Below, piece by piece: positions 38,410-53,400 of a DNA stretch of 64,000 bases. The stretch's first letter is position 1; each line of letters opens with the position of its first letter. The notes beneath the pieces are model-generated. The model was not told the DNA's origin and ran no database searches. It saw only the letters and a list, made by a program, of their open reading frames with translations. The translations under genes and the position numbers were made by a program. This DNA is from Haemonchus contortus (taxonomy: Eukaryota > Nematoda > Chromadorea > Rhabditida > Trichostrongylidae), in assembly GCA_000469685.2 (NCBI GenBank), contig LS997563.1:38914468-38978467 (forward strand), written 5' to 3'.

Positions 38410-41400
38410 ATGCTTCTCCTTCTATTATTACTCACAGTCTCAGAAAATCATGCAAATGACGATATCTGTAGGTATTCCGGTTTATTTTTATTTTTTTGTG
38501 TTTTTTTTTGGAAGTTGTTCTGTGAACTTTTTGCCAATATAGAAGTACCTCTACGATCATGGCTCTACCATGATTTCCTGAGCATTTCTCGAACTCTGCG
38601 TAAAGACTGACAGAAGAACTAATATCCGTGGCATGATAAAGTTGCTATAAATATTTAGCTGAAAAAGTTTATCTTAGAGCTACAGCTTTTCGGGAACTGG
38701 ATGAGCCTGACTTTTTGCATTGGATAGGTTTCTATCTACTTGATCCTATTCTAATATCCGGTTCAGATCATCCGTTTTCCATGCTTCGGGGATCGTTAAT
38801 CGGTACCAGAATCCTCTGTGAGGATGGAGATCCTGACTTGTAAATCAATTGCTCACCGCAAGTCATTGTATAGGCCACATAGGCATTCACTACGCCACAA
38901 CGATTCTGAATGGAGGTCGAATGCAGGGCGCATCCATAAAGAAAATTGATCAACGCCCGGAGATTTCATAATGACGGCAATATATGCAGTACAAGTAAAA
39001 TAGCTCTAGTAACGCCTGCAGAGCTTCTCGAATTTCCATATATTCCCATCTTACGAAAACCCTTGTAGTACGGCCATTTATCTTTAAGCTGTAATATGGT
39101 CAACATGAAACATGAAAATCTGCAAAAAAAAAAACCATTCAGCAAGTGAGGTTCCAACATTCTTTATTGACCAACTCCTTAGCACCTCGAGTTGAGTACA
39201 ACATTGTAGATCTAGGCTTGAAGGAACCCCTAAATGGTAGGATCACTGGAAATCCCTTTGTAATCATCCTGTCACTTAATTTTTCCCATCAATTTACAGT
39301 TTTTTAAAATTTTTCCCTGAATTGAATCCTTGCGATGTATCGAATTCTTTTTTCCAGTTCTGCTGCCAATGATTTCTGAGGGCATGGATCCCGGTAATCA
39401 GACATTTTTTGAAATCGAAGAGGATCATGAGCGACTGTGCGGTATCGAAGGGAGGCTTCTCAAAGGTACGGTGGTTTTTTTGCACCGAGTTCCCTAAATT
39501 TTCCCCCAAACAACCATTTAAGTACGGCTTTAGCTGCCCAATAAGTCCCTGTCTATAAACCTTTTCCGACTGTTTACAGCTTGCTCATTATTTACATTTG
39601 TGCTTTGCCTTTATATTAAAGTACTGATCAGATCAGAGTGCCGTTTTTTAGTAGAGGGCGCATATCATACGAGTCTAGCTGTGAAAGGGTGAATGACATG
39701 AAGTATAAAAGAATCCTATTTCGGTCCTGTCATTAAAAACCATAAACGTCAGTGATAGCCCACTTCCATCTCCCAATCAGATCTAGGGCCCAACCTAATA
39801 CTAGGCTACATAATTCGTCCCAAACTTTTGGTTGGGGCGTAGCTCTTTTTGTCTCCATCGGCCATTTACCCTGTTATCCCATCTCTAACAAACCTTCTTT
39901 CTTGTTTTCCAGGAGCTGGATTTATTTCTAGTTTTCTACCCAACCACTATTCACATTTTATTTGAATTTTTCTCAATATCCCTTATAGCAATCATCACAG
40001 AGGATGGTAACTATCTCTATAGTTCCAGCTCCCTTGTTCACTAAAGGCAACACTGAATGTTCGTTTGAATAAGTAAGAGTGCCCGCTAATGGATCAGGAG
40101 GCACCGAAGGAGCAAGCGCTTTCTATTCAAGGCAATAGGGCACGGGTCACACGCGATGACCTTGTTTCACGCGCGTTAATCAGGGTGGTGCCTCCTGGAC
40201 CATGCCCTTCGGGGTAACAGTGTTATTTCTGTCCATAGGACCTCCCGAAAAAAATTTCTGGTGTCAATGATGAATCGTAAGTGGGTAAAGTGGCCCTATG
40301 TGAATAGTATTCGACGCATTGGCCATGCTAGGTTATAGCACTGCATCTTCTATTTGTTTACCAATTTACTTAACCTAAAACAATGAACTATAGACCAGAA
40401 CTTTTTTTATTTAGAAAAAGGCAACAGACTAGTGCAATGCTCCTCAGATGACGAATGTTTGCCACCTTCTCAATGCCATACCACCGGTTACTGTTGTATG
40501 ATCGCTTTGAACCAAGAGCCACCCCCAGTCGGATGTCCCATCGGTAAGCACTGATTTCGAAAATCCTTCCGTCTTCCGATGAATAAGGTCAAAAAATTCT
40601 GTCTTCAAGGGACAAGACCGCTTGTGAACTCTTCGGGAATGGAACTCACCTGCTCACCGTCTGTACCAGACTCCTGTCCAGGTGGTGCACTCTGTTACAC
40701 AGACTCTCTGACAAATGCAAAACGATGCTGTGGGACCGATCCAGGTTTGTAGATGAGACTTTTTCTCTGAAAACGTACAGAGTCAACAATTACGCTTGAA
40801 TTTATTCTCTTCAATTTCTATTCGTTATTTCAATTTTTCAAATTTTGTTTTCAATTTTAAGATTGGGATCAGTTCAGACCATTCAGTCTTAAATTACAGT
40901 CGAGTGGCAAAGGCAGTAGAGGAAGTAAATAAGGGAAGACAATAAGATGAAGAATTGCCATCAAAAATTTTCAAAATTGAAGCAAAACAGTGCTACCCAG
41001 CATAGAGAAAGACAATACGGTAGATCTCATGTGACGAAATGGGCGAGTAAATAACCCAAATAGGCAAGGTCAGGGATGTTCCCACCCCTATGATACCGTA
41101 CCCCTCTAGCTTTTGATTATTTGTTTGCTATTTCCCAGACCAGCTGATTGAGTTATGGCTTGACTCTGTGCACTTTCGCCAACTGCATGTCTGTCCCTGT
41201 ATCTTAAATAGTCCCTGAAATGGACTGAAAAACAGGAGCGCTGCTTTCCCGGATGAGCTGCCATTCCAACTCTACTTTTCGCCCACATGAATTCATCCCT
41301 CGCTTGACATACGGCTAACATCGAGGAATTAGGTTCGAACATTCAAGTGCGTGTGGGTCTTAATCATAAAAAAATTCTTCTAATTTTTTATTTTCCAGGT

Positions 41401-44400
41401 CAAGGATGCCCGTCTGGGTCTCGTGTCCTTCTAACATCACTTGAAAAACCAAGGCTTTGTGTTCCTGGGAAAGCCAATGCATTGTGCCCACGCGGAGCTC
41501 TCTGTCAGTGGAGTCACCTCATCGATAGATATCAGTGCTGTGAGCCTGACAATGGTAATTTGAGCTCCCTCTCTATTCCCAATTCAGTGCCTACCTTTCC
41601 AGAGCCTCTAGATGTCCGCAGGGATATCCTTTAGGAATGAATCCCCTTTCATCTTCACTGAATCGCAAGGTTGCGACTGATTTCAGGCTGCCCACGACAT
41701 CAAGCCCCTCTGAAAAAGGTAGATGCGCTCAAGTGTAACCCCCGTGGAGCACCATGTCCAGATGGTGCTGGATGCCATTTCAACTTTTGGACAGCATCTT
41801 ATCAATGCTGTAAGCTGGATACCACAGGTAAGGAAGAGAGTTCGGGTGTGCAGCAGATGGGCACGGCTAGTCGCGCGAGTTTGTCGCTACACATCGCGAT
41901 GCGCCGCAAACGGCCAATGCGCCCTCTGATAGTTCTGACCTGTATTTGTTGCGTTGATCTGTCCGTTTTTTATTTTTTATGCGTGATGAATTCTTACATT
42001 CGAAGTAGTAGTTAAAGGGGGACAAGTCCGTACCGGTACAAACAGTAAACAGAACAAAGGTAACTACTAATAATTCGCTTGACGCCTTTCATGAATAATC
42101 CATCTGCAATATAATAAGATAATGATTTAATAATAACAATGGTAATAATAATAATAATAATAATGTCATAATAATTTAATAATTTTTTCGTAATTTTATT
42201 ACTAAATTGTAGCAGCTTGAGAGAATGAGTTCTGAAACGATTTACTTTTGAGCTACCGATTCTCACTGACAGCCGAAGAGAAGCATAGCGCTGCCAATAG
42301 GCATAGTTTTTAGGCGGTCAAAAGCAGTGAACGAGATGTTTACGTTTACAGATTCTTCGGACCGAACAAAAGATTGAGCATGAGCTTCTCTAATCAAGAG
42401 CAAATAAAAAGGTACCGGAATCGTCATCCTCGAGTTATCACAAGCGCTGAGTCCGGTGCTTGAACGGAATTCTACCCGCGCTTATGTTTTACGGGCTAAT
42501 CCACTGCCATACCTGTGCCCTGGGGTGCTCCTTTCGCGTATTTCCATCATGGCATGTAAGCGAATTCTGGTAAATGAAAGGTTTTGGGAGTTGATATACA
42601 GTTTTTGGGATAAACCCGTACTCGACTTTCATCCAGAATCGTAGTAATGCTTTGAATGTGTATGTTGCCCAAAAAATTAATTGAGGTGGTTGGCTGATGT
42701 ATAAGTCAGTGTTTTTATCCTTTCAGACGGGTCTGCTACCAATTAACCGGCCGTAGAGGAGTGGAAGGTTTGGTTAGTGTGGGCGAGTGTGGAGCAGTTA
42801 TCCGATACCGAGACCATGCGTGTGGTTGTACGCCATTGGCACATTTTCTTCTCTTCATTCGGGTCTCGGTCTCGACATTCTGTAGGGAATATAAAATTGA
42901 ACTGTGTAGGGAAGGATTTATGGAAGTGGGGTGTGGGGTGGAGAGACAAAGTCGAATTGAAAGGAAAGACCGACTCGGTGACAACTTAATTTTCAGACTA
43001 TAAGTGGCATCTCAACAAAGCCCCCAATCCCTCACGTTCTCCCCATTCCTAAAAACTTCAGGAGAGGGTTCCCTTGAAGTTTAAATGAGAACGAGACGGT
43101 TCTCTAATAGACTGCTAAACCCTCCCTGACCCTCTGCATTCGGCTTCGAGAGCCTGTTACATTTCCAAGATAGAAAGCTTTATGACAGTTGCACACTCTA
43201 TGTTAAAAATTGAGAATCTAAAGGGAATTATTTACAAGTAACGATTACCGTAATAAAAAAGCAAATATCGTAAAATACAAATAAAAATATGCAGAAATAT
43301 TTCTTTACCGTAATAGTCCAAAAAACAATACCGCAATGGTCAGTGGCAAAAGCCTCCTGGCGCTGATCTATCCCGTTTTCGGATGCGCTTACACAATCAC
43401 CAGTGCCTTTATCTTCCAAACAAGTACGGTACAGATTAACCGATCCCAACGGTATGAAACGCTCGGATGGTCTGAGTGGGTATTAATCTGGGATTCGATC
43501 CGCGGACCATGCGCGCGCAGTAGAGTACCACTCGGTATTGTACCACCTCTCTGCCATCTTCACTACTTTGAATTATAAATTGATGTTATTGAAGATTTGG
43601 CTCTTGCAAGAGGTGTGTGACATCGTCAAATCGCAATTATATCGTTTCGCAGATGTGCTGAACTACTCAGCAAACAGCTTAGTCCTGTGGGGGGTCAGTC
43701 GGTTCGCCATTTTTCGGCACACCTCTTGCTTTGTAGTATACCCCGACAATAGTCTCGCGCACCCACAGAACAGCACCCTCAAGACAGATGCGTCTTCAGT
43801 TCTTACGACTTCTTTTTGCTTTGGTGCTGAAATCCGCCTATCCTAAATTGTTTCAATTCGAAAGATGTGAGTCTACAATGTCTTTCACTTCTTTTTAAAA
43901 ATTTATTTGTTATATTTTGCTTGGATAGGGATTCATATCCATGCTTCCACAATTTTCTAATCATTTTCATAATAATCTCTCCCTTTTTTATTTTTCAGAT
44001 TGTTAAAAAGATCGCTCATCTAATATTATTCAACTTCCAATAAGTAGCCCTTATTTGGCCCCCCCCCCCCCTTTATTTGGCCCCTTAGGGTTGAGGCCAA
44101 ATAAAGGGGGGGGGGGGGGTGTTAGACGCTTCTGATTGAAGTAACGACATTGGCATTGAAAAGGTGACGTCAAATAAGCCATTCCAATAAATTTCCATTT
44201 TTTTCTGGATGATAAAAAAGGAACAAAGATTTGAAAAGTTGGGAAAAAAGAGGCACAGCAGGGACCAAGAAATCGGTTCGAATACATAAAAATTGTGTGA
44301 TTATTTTTAATATTTCTACAATTTTATATTGGTCATTATGTATTTCCGCCTTTGCTTTCATGTACTTTTCTCTGTAAACTTCTAATTTTGCAAGACCAAT

Positions 44401-47400
44401 TCAAAAAGCACCACCAGAGATTTCTACACAAACATTCAGATCTGTGCCCAGCCGGTCAAGTACCGATACTGGCCGAATCTAATGGAGAACCGAAATCATG
44501 CCGACAGAGTATGGTAAGTAAGATTCGTTGTGTAAACCGTGACGACACCCTCCCCTAGAAAATTGTTGAGGCACTTAGTTTTATTGACAACTTTTTGAAC
44601 CAATCTGTTGTCCCAGGACTGTCCAACGAGCTACCATTGCGCTGAGAACAATATTTGTTGTGGTTCACCGGGTACGTGTCCCGAAAATCAACAACCGGCG
44701 AAAGACAAATTCGGTAAGTTTGAACAAGCAAATCTGGTGGAATACAAGGATCCGGGCAATATAATCATAGAACGGAGTATCCTATAAAAGTGGTAAACTT
44801 CGCGCATCCAGCGTATAACACCCAACCAAGTTTAATTCGCCAATTTGGCAGAAACTGTTGCTAGTACCGAACTATGTCTTTTGGAACAAACCAGATATCG
44901 TCTTATGAGTGCTACCGATATGTCTTTCAATCGGGGTTACCCTGAGCTTAGTATGAAGGTACAGGCATAACACTTTGTGGGAAAAGCACTCGGAATAATA
45001 ATTTTGCAAAGCTCTACGATGTAACCTTTGAAATTCGGGGCGGACGAGCTTTTGACTTTGTTCGCATATTGCATAGCCCAATTTTTCCTAATAGTGAAGT
45101 GATAACGCTCGGAAAATGACCAATAAAGGGAATGAGCAGAGTTCAATGTCGTTTTTACTGATATAACGATGGGAACCTAACTCACAGCTGATTTCGTTTT
45201 TGCCAACGTTGCAACTTTTTACGTTGAGGGCACATCTTAATCACGCTAGGCTAATACGTCCGTCCGGAGGTGTGGCCTTTGGCCCTAGCTTATCTTAAGC
45301 CGGACTGCTCCATTTTAAAGGACACCTTTTGAAAAGAGAGCATCATTTTGGGCTTACTCTAAATGTAAAATACATTTTTGATATCTTGCGTAGATAAATT
45401 GTATACTTATTCCGCACACACAGTGGGGGAAGAATATGGGACGCTCGGGTTTATTTTCCAGACTTTACGAATGCCACATTTTTTGGCTCTTTCTCACATT
45501 TTTTCACAAATAACTAAAAAATGTTATTGTTCTCTGCTTACAGGTCGACTAACCGCTTGTACGGCTCGAAATGGTAACACTTGCCCAACTGGGTCACAAT
45601 GCTTTCCGACAGGATTTTTCTCTCAGCATCTTTGCTGCGAACAGGTAGCTACCGGAACTTAGGTCACTTTGGCTCACTTTCGACTTGTTTTACCAGAATA
45701 CTCCCACAATCTCTTCGTTTAGATCGAATATACCTGCCCCGGATACTCAACACCGTATCCGAGCTCACGATTCCCGCAAAAATGCGATCTAGGAGAACCA
45801 TGGCGATGTGGTGATAAGCAGTGCATGCCAAGGTTAGGGAATATTTTCTTGCGAATTCTTTTCACATGGCTCATACCAAATAATATACTGTGGGTATAAA
45901 AATTACCCAGGGTCAAAAGCTGACCACCACTTCATTGTATAAGCCACATACGCATTCAATACGCCACTACGATTCTGAATGGATGTCGAGTGCGTGGGCG
46001 TATTCTCCTGACGGGATTGATTAATGCCCAAAGGCTCTATCTTTCATGCCTTCAACTGGTATTTTCTTTACTGGTAATCCTCTCATAATTTTTACATAAA
46101 GTCAATTTTTTGAATACTCCAGACAGAAAAGAAAAAAACCCAGGCAATTAGGCCGAAAATTTTTCAGCAATATCCCGAACGTGGATATCTGCTGTCAATC
46201 GACGATTGTCCGTCAAAGAGAAGTAAATCCCTGTCCAAGTGGTTGGGCACCAAATGACAACGTAGTTACGGTGAGCTTCAATAAATTCTCTTTTTTTCCC
46301 TCTTATTTATAATCGATCACCTTCTCAAGTCCAAGTCGCAAAGTAACTGAATCTGAGGATCCTTGAACCCTAATTCTGAATTTAAGCTGGCTTCTCAGGT
46401 CATTTTCTCTTAACAAGCTGTCAGTCGGTTGTAGGGCATTCTAGAAATACAGAAAAGCAGATACCCGCAAAATGCTTATAAAACCCATTGCATAGGCCAG
46501 GCAGACATACAATTGTTTTATGACTTCAAGTGATACCCGAAGGCATGCATGGCGCAAACGGAAAAGAAGCTATTGTTACTCTGTAATCTACTTGTTGAGT
46601 AATTACGACCATTGTAGGCTATCATCATTTCAGTACTGCACACCTTCGTTCCAAAGCTCGTCGTGTCCAGGATTCTCGTCGTGCTTGCGTTCGACCGGCG
46701 TTCAACAACAATTCGTCTGCTGTGTACCGAGTCAGTGAAAACCCCGTGACACCTCACTTACACTTATAACACTCATTTATGTTGCCTAATTTATTATAAC
46801 CCGGTTCCATTTTACATAATTGTACATTTGTAAGTATAAATTTTCAACATTCCCTCTGTATATTGCAGTAGATTGAATCTAATGGGGCGCACTCCCAAAG
46901 TGTAGGGGAAATGGTTGAAGAATCATCCTGAAATTACTGAAATTTCTTCTAATTCCTCCTGAAATTTCAACTAATTTCTCTACTCATTGCTTATTTAGCA
47001 ATAGCAGCCGTTACCCGGGACAGCTGCATCGATCCCATGGGAACTGTCGAGTATTTACAAGGTTTCCAGCGAAAATGTGTCCCGAACGTCAATTCCTGTT
47101 CTAATGGGTGGGTCTTTGAAGACTATATACTGTTTCAAAAGAGCTAACATTTTTATTGACCGAAGCAACCCTCCCACATGTTCCTTTTACTGGTAACCAG
47201 TGAAGAGAATCTCTCTGACAACTAATGTCGAAGTGTATGTCACGGCAATGTTTTCCCACTCCCACACTGATTGCACCGTAGTCTCAACAGTTCATGCACA
47301 GACTTTGAGTACCTTCGCAGCAAATGTGACCCTGCACAAGTTTTATCCAGCTGTGACTAACATTGCTGGTCATAGGGATATGTCACGGCAATGTTGCTTG

Positions 47401-50400
47401 CATATTTATCTAATAGAAGTCCCTGAGGTTAAGATAGGAACTGGTACAGGAAAAATCACCATTATCGGTAATGATTTGTCTAAAAGGCTGTGAAAAACTC
47501 CAGAGTAACAAGTAATGGAGTTTGGTTTGACTGGGATGCGACTGGCCAAAAAGCCGATGCTCAAGCGACGGGCTAGGGTGTTCCGAGCTATTGCGTAAGG
47601 TATCGAAGGATTCGTTTGCTGTTCACTGCCGCTGCGCAAATATACGAACGAAGCCTGTCGAAACGACAATCACCTGCAGACTTCGTGCTACCGTTGGTGT
47701 CATTCGTCGTCGTCGTCTACCTACTCAAATGAGCAATTTTCCTCCCCTCTTATAAGTCCTGCGGTAGTATCCGCCCAAGAACTGCAGCGGCTCTTGAATG
47801 TGCCCCTGCCGATACGAATGTCTTTGGAATCACACTTCGTAGAAATTAAGGCACTTGACTTCCTGAATTCGGAATTTCCATTTCTCTGAAACCAGTGTCC
47901 CACTTTCATCTGCCGGCTCATATTACTTCTTAGTCAAAGAGACTGTGGTGTAGGGGGAAGTGGCCCATTAGCGCACATTCATGGCCCAGGGATCGAATTT
48001 TGAATCGATATCCGCCCAGGTCAACCAAGTTTCCATTCCTCAGAGGTCGGATGATCGGTTAGCCACTACAAGTATTGTAATGTAAACCAAACATCTTTCA
48101 AACACCACTACGATACTGAGTGAAAGTCGAATGCGGTTTCGCAACTCGGAAACAGGATTGGTGAACGACAAATGATCTTACTTTTTTGAGCTTTTCATCC
48201 TCATAGTAAGGACTCGTGCTCCTGATGCTTTTCGAGAGAAAGCCTGACCTCACCCATTGGGGTATCATTGATTTCTTTCCTTCACCGTTTTCCTTGACCC
48301 TTTCCGTTGCCTTTGGTTTCGTTCATGAAGTGTCGTATTCGTTGATTTTACGACGCCCAGTGGCGATCGTAGTGGTCCGAAAAAAGGGTCTCGCTGTTTG
48401 TCCAGAAAACGATCCCGACAGCCAGTCTGCATTCAAGTGGAACCGAGCCGTAGAATGTTGCACAGTTCATGCTATTCATTTCTCTGATCGTCGCATTTTT
48501 AAGGCAGGTTTCTCATGAAAAATTAAAGCTTTTTTTGCTCTTGCCCCTTTCTGCGTGAATAAGGAAAACTTGAATTTTAATTTCTACAGTAACAGAACAG
48601 TTATAAGCGTTTTAGTTGGGTTGATTTACTCTATATACATAATAAAGACGAAAAATACATTTGATACTTCTCTTAAAACATAATAATTAAAATACCAGTA
48701 ATAAATAATCATAAACATAAAATTGAAATTCACGCTCTGTTGATCAAATAAACTTGTTTTAGTCTTAATTTTTTTACTTTTTCTTTTTTTCGATTTTTTA
48801 CTTTTTCCGAGTAGGTGTTGGGTGGGCAATAGGTAGAGTCGTGATATATTAGCCTACTGCATGATTTTTTTCGAAAAGTTATCTTCAAATGATATTTTTA
48901 TGGATTGATTTGGGAATATGTCAACATGTAAATAATATAATATTGCACATGTAAAACATTCTACACGCTTCCCCTCTATTTTTTTGTTTTTTCCATTTAC
49001 TTACATGAGAAACAATCCTCCATTAAAAATTATTAAAATTATTCGCCTAAAGTAATGAAAATATTGCCTAACTCGGAGTAAATTGTGCTCCATCCTTATA
49101 TATTAGGCTAAAAAATTTAAAATAATATTAAGGAAAATAAAAAACTTTTCCTAGAGCAATGTTAGAAGTGAATTTACAGCTTTTCTTGCCAACCATCAAA
49201 GCGGAATAGCTGGTTGTGTTGTTCGGTTGGACTGGCTCGAGCTCAATTCACATGTCCGTTTGCTGGTCAAGAACCTGTTTTCACTCAGCAAGGAGGTAAC
49301 CATTTCTGTTCCAGAGCCGGTACACAAGTGGATTGTCCTCAAAAGTAAGTTTTCAGGGTACTTTTATTGAGCAGTAACATTTTTCAGGCAATTTCCGAAT
49401 ACTTTTCAGCGCTATCTGTGTCCTTGCTGGTGATTCAAATGAAACTAACATATGCTGTAGATCTGCTGCTGCTGAGGTATTGTAATTTTTTCATCCAGTA
49501 TTTCAAAATTTCTACATTTGGATGAGGAGAAGGGTGAGAACAATGGCCAAAAGAGCTCACGGAATTCAAAGGCATATTACATTAGCAGCCAATCTACACC
49601 TCATCGCAGCCAAGGCTGTAAAAAAGAAAATTTTGAATAAAATGAAAGGGTGGACTGATTACTGCAATCATTTAAATTCACTAGAAAGGTTCCGGAGAAG
49701 CTGAGAAATCGTAGTAAACAATGAAAATACAAATACAGTTATAAATTAAAGGAGTGAAATAGCGTTAAGAATCAGAGAAATACAAGAAAATAATATTTGA
49801 GTAAAAGAGTTGAAAGAATAGAATATTTTCGAGAAGAGACAAGGAATAAATAAATAAATAAATATATGTATATATAAAGTTTTTTGGCGTCAATCAATCC
49901 CGTCTGAGGGATGCGCCCACGCGGTGGCCAGCCGATGTACAAGTAAGCGTTTTTATCTCAAACAAGTCCGGTACCACTTCATTGACCCCGGAGGGATAGA
50001 AGGCTTGGTTGGCCTAGGCGGGCATCGATCCGGGATTCGGACCCCTGACCGTGCATGTGATATAGTGCGCCACTTGCCACTACACCACCTCCGCCCGTAA
50101 ATAAATAAAATTAATATACATATATATAAAAGAAAAGAAGGAAACTTTTATGAAAATCATTAAAGAGATCATTAAAGAAGTCAGTGAGCAGAAAAAAGTA
50201 GAGAAGAAAAATCAATTCATCATTTTACGTGTATCCTACATCAAGATTTCACGGGGCTTTCTATGACGAAAAACCTCTTTTTCCTTTTTCTTTCTCTATT
50301 TTCCTTTTCAGACGATTCCCGAATGCCCCAATGGTGGAATCCGCCAACCGTCACCAACCGGGTACAAAAGCTGCTCAATAAACTCGCTGAATGACTGCGA

Positions 50401-53400
50401 TCCAGGGTGATTAGTTAAAGGCGGAGGAAATCGGTTTTAGCAAATAGCATTATTCACAATTTACCTAGGTATTCATGTGTTCGAGCCTCAAATGACTTTT
50501 CTATACAATTATGTTGCTCTGCTTCAAGCTCTACTGCAGAACCTGTATGCCCTAATCAGGGCTTCCTCTTGAAGGTAGGTCGACTTAATATGTGTTATAC
50601 TTTAACGCGAGTATGTATGGCGCAACAATATTATTTTTTCCTGAAATAGAATGTTTTTATAGGAGCGTGGTCGCCCCGTGTACTGTTCTGCCGATCAGCC
50701 TCATCTATGCCCAACTAACTACCCATGTGAGTCAGCTGTTGGTGCACCTGGAACCTATGTCTGCTGTTCACCATCAACAATATCCTGTCCTACACGATAT
50801 TTACCATTTTTGGATCCCAACGGTAATAAGGTAAGCATAATCGAAAAACAAACAACAAACATCATTAGCCGATCATTAGAAGCAAGGGATAAGAGCACGG
50901 TCCCCGGAAAGGACAAGTACGGGTTCAATTCCCGTCCGAGGCTGAAGTTTTGTCCACAAATCGCTAACCTTGTGAGACTTTCCGATCGCGTACTGCGGCG
51001 AAATAACAGCAGTTAACAAAACATCAAGTCATTAGAAGCACTTTGAGTGTCTGTTTTTGAATTCTTTTCATTTTTTTTATTAAATAGGAACAAACCAAGA
51101 TATACAATTGGTGATTTGTTTTGATCTATTGTTTACAAGATCATCATATTTATTTTCATAGATCATGTGTTCTCTATCGAACGTCAACGATTGCCCTGTC
51201 GGATCTACCTGTACACAGTCTATGCAATCACCTACAGTACACCTGTGCTGTAAGGACGACTTAGGGTAAGGCTGTTACGGCTGTTACTGACTGAAATATT
51301 ACAAAGTACAAATAAATGAGCCATAAACTTCTGAATTTTTAAAAGTTTATAATTAAATTATTTTTTCAAATTGACATCGAGTTTAAAAATCAGTTCAGAG
51401 CTGAAATGAAGTCATGAAGTTATTTTTGAATTTTTTAAATTCTAATCTTCTAAGTGAATTTACTTAATTAATTGATAGATTTTTTGTATTCATATCGAGA
51501 AGAATATCGAAAAAAGTTGATAAAAATGAGTAAAGAACACGAGCAATTTCATAAGCTTTATGGAAAATCCCTCTCTCATATGCCACTCCTGCCCCTGGGC
51601 ATACAGGCATATGCAGCACGAGTTTTCCATCCCGAATGTGAGAAAAAACAAGTAAAAATCGCTACCGTACCGAAAATTTACCAAAACTAGTCTCGTTGAG
51701 AATTTGTCCTACAGATGCTAACTGAGGGCACTATCGCTTTTATCTGAACGTTTCTAGCCCTCCATTGTGTCCAAACAAGCGGAGGGCATTCATATCTTCC
51801 TATGGGACAGTGGAAACGTGTAGCGAGCCAGGACTGCCATGTAGTCAGGTAGGGTATCCTTGCAGTTCAATGGCCAACGATTTATTCTCAACTAGTTTGA
51901 CAGGGTTATTCTCCTTTGATCAGATAGTTCGTTTATACTTCTTTTTCAAGTCGCTCAAAGCAATCACTGTGCCCACAATATATGGTATACTATTTAGCCT
52001 GAATATACATGCCAGTTCTCTGATCCTCTTGGCCAGTACATCTGTTGCAGCCATGACCGTGTACCGGCATACTGCGCAAACGGACGCAAAGTTTATGAGC
52101 AGATCGCTGGTAAGGGCTCTGATTTGGTTTTTTTTCACCCAGATTATTTCGATTTGATTTTAACCTTATTTCATTTTCTGAATCGGTTACCCTCTTCTCT
52201 TGGGCACCCCCCGCCCTGCCTTCTTGTTCTCTCAGTCGGTTACAAGCCCCTTGTCTTCTTTGTTAGTCAAAGCTAGGGAGCATGTTGAGCTGAATATAAG
52301 CGTAAGGTCGTAAACAATGGAAGTGAGCTTGCTAAACAGCTCAACATTCAAGAAAGAAAAAAAAATCAAAAACTGCTATAATTAGTCCTTCGCACAGTTC
52401 TGGCCAAATGAATATGTTGACCAAGTTGATGGCAATTGGACGAGTTACCACGATCGTTAAAAACACGCCGAAATCCTATACCTGCTGATTTGGCTATGGC
52501 TGTTCGAGTCGTCTGAGCTCTGACTTCTTATAAATCAGAAATTGGTCAATGCAACAGGTAGCAGTAGATGTAAATTAGTAAGCGAATATCACGAATGATG
52601 AGAAAGGAGTCGCATGCACACAGTTTATTTCATTTTTGCCAACGTTGCTCCACCTTACATGTCTGGGGGGAGTACCCTAACCTAAGCGCTGACACGTACG
52701 CCTGGGGGCTTGATATATGGCAGAAACGTATTTTCAGCTTCTGGTATTTAACATCGTCATCTTTGTCATATCTTTTTTTTCAGTGAGTCAACTACTGCAT
52801 AAAATATGTACATTTCTAGGCGAAACGTATACATGCAATCCTCGGCAAGTTCCATCTTCATGCCCTATTGGATACGAATGTTCCCCGTCTACACTGCCAG
52901 AAACTAGCGTTTGCTGTGCTACCGCCACGACTGGTAAGCCTGGAATTTTCCACGGGAAAATCACTCAAAATAAACTCACCCGAGATACTGGCCTGTTCTA
53001 AATTTTCAGTTCCGCCCCTTCCGCCCATCACATTACCTCCTACTACAGCAATCACTCAATGTCCACCTGGCTGGGAACCTTATCGTAACGAGTTTGACAA
53101 CAGGGAGAGAAGCTGTACTGGCCAAACTGATACGACGTCAGTTGATCTAGCTTCTCTTCTGCTTTGCTGGCTACAGTATGATAAAAGCTGACAGTTTCAG
53201 ATGCCCCATAGGATACTCCTGCTCGCCTTCAATGATCTTCAGAAAGTATTTATGTTGTCGACCGTCTACTTCAATATTTTGTTCACGAGGCAGTACATTT
53301 ATGGTCAACAGTAATCCTAGGGTTTGTCTCAGGTACGTAGTTACGGACAAAGTATCATTTGAGAAATTTCAAATAGAAAATGAACTCCGAATTGATTTCG

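Noticed and set aside
41671..42015. 114-codon frame extending past the exon 41687-41827
   Set aside because: Only the part to 41827 has the cysteine pattern; the rest runs into intron after a good GTAAGG donor.
49522..49704. Basic 60-codon frame [20 protein letters not shown] inside an intron
   Set aside because: It lies wholly in the intron 49477-50311 after a clear donor. There is no acceptor in phase and no homology.
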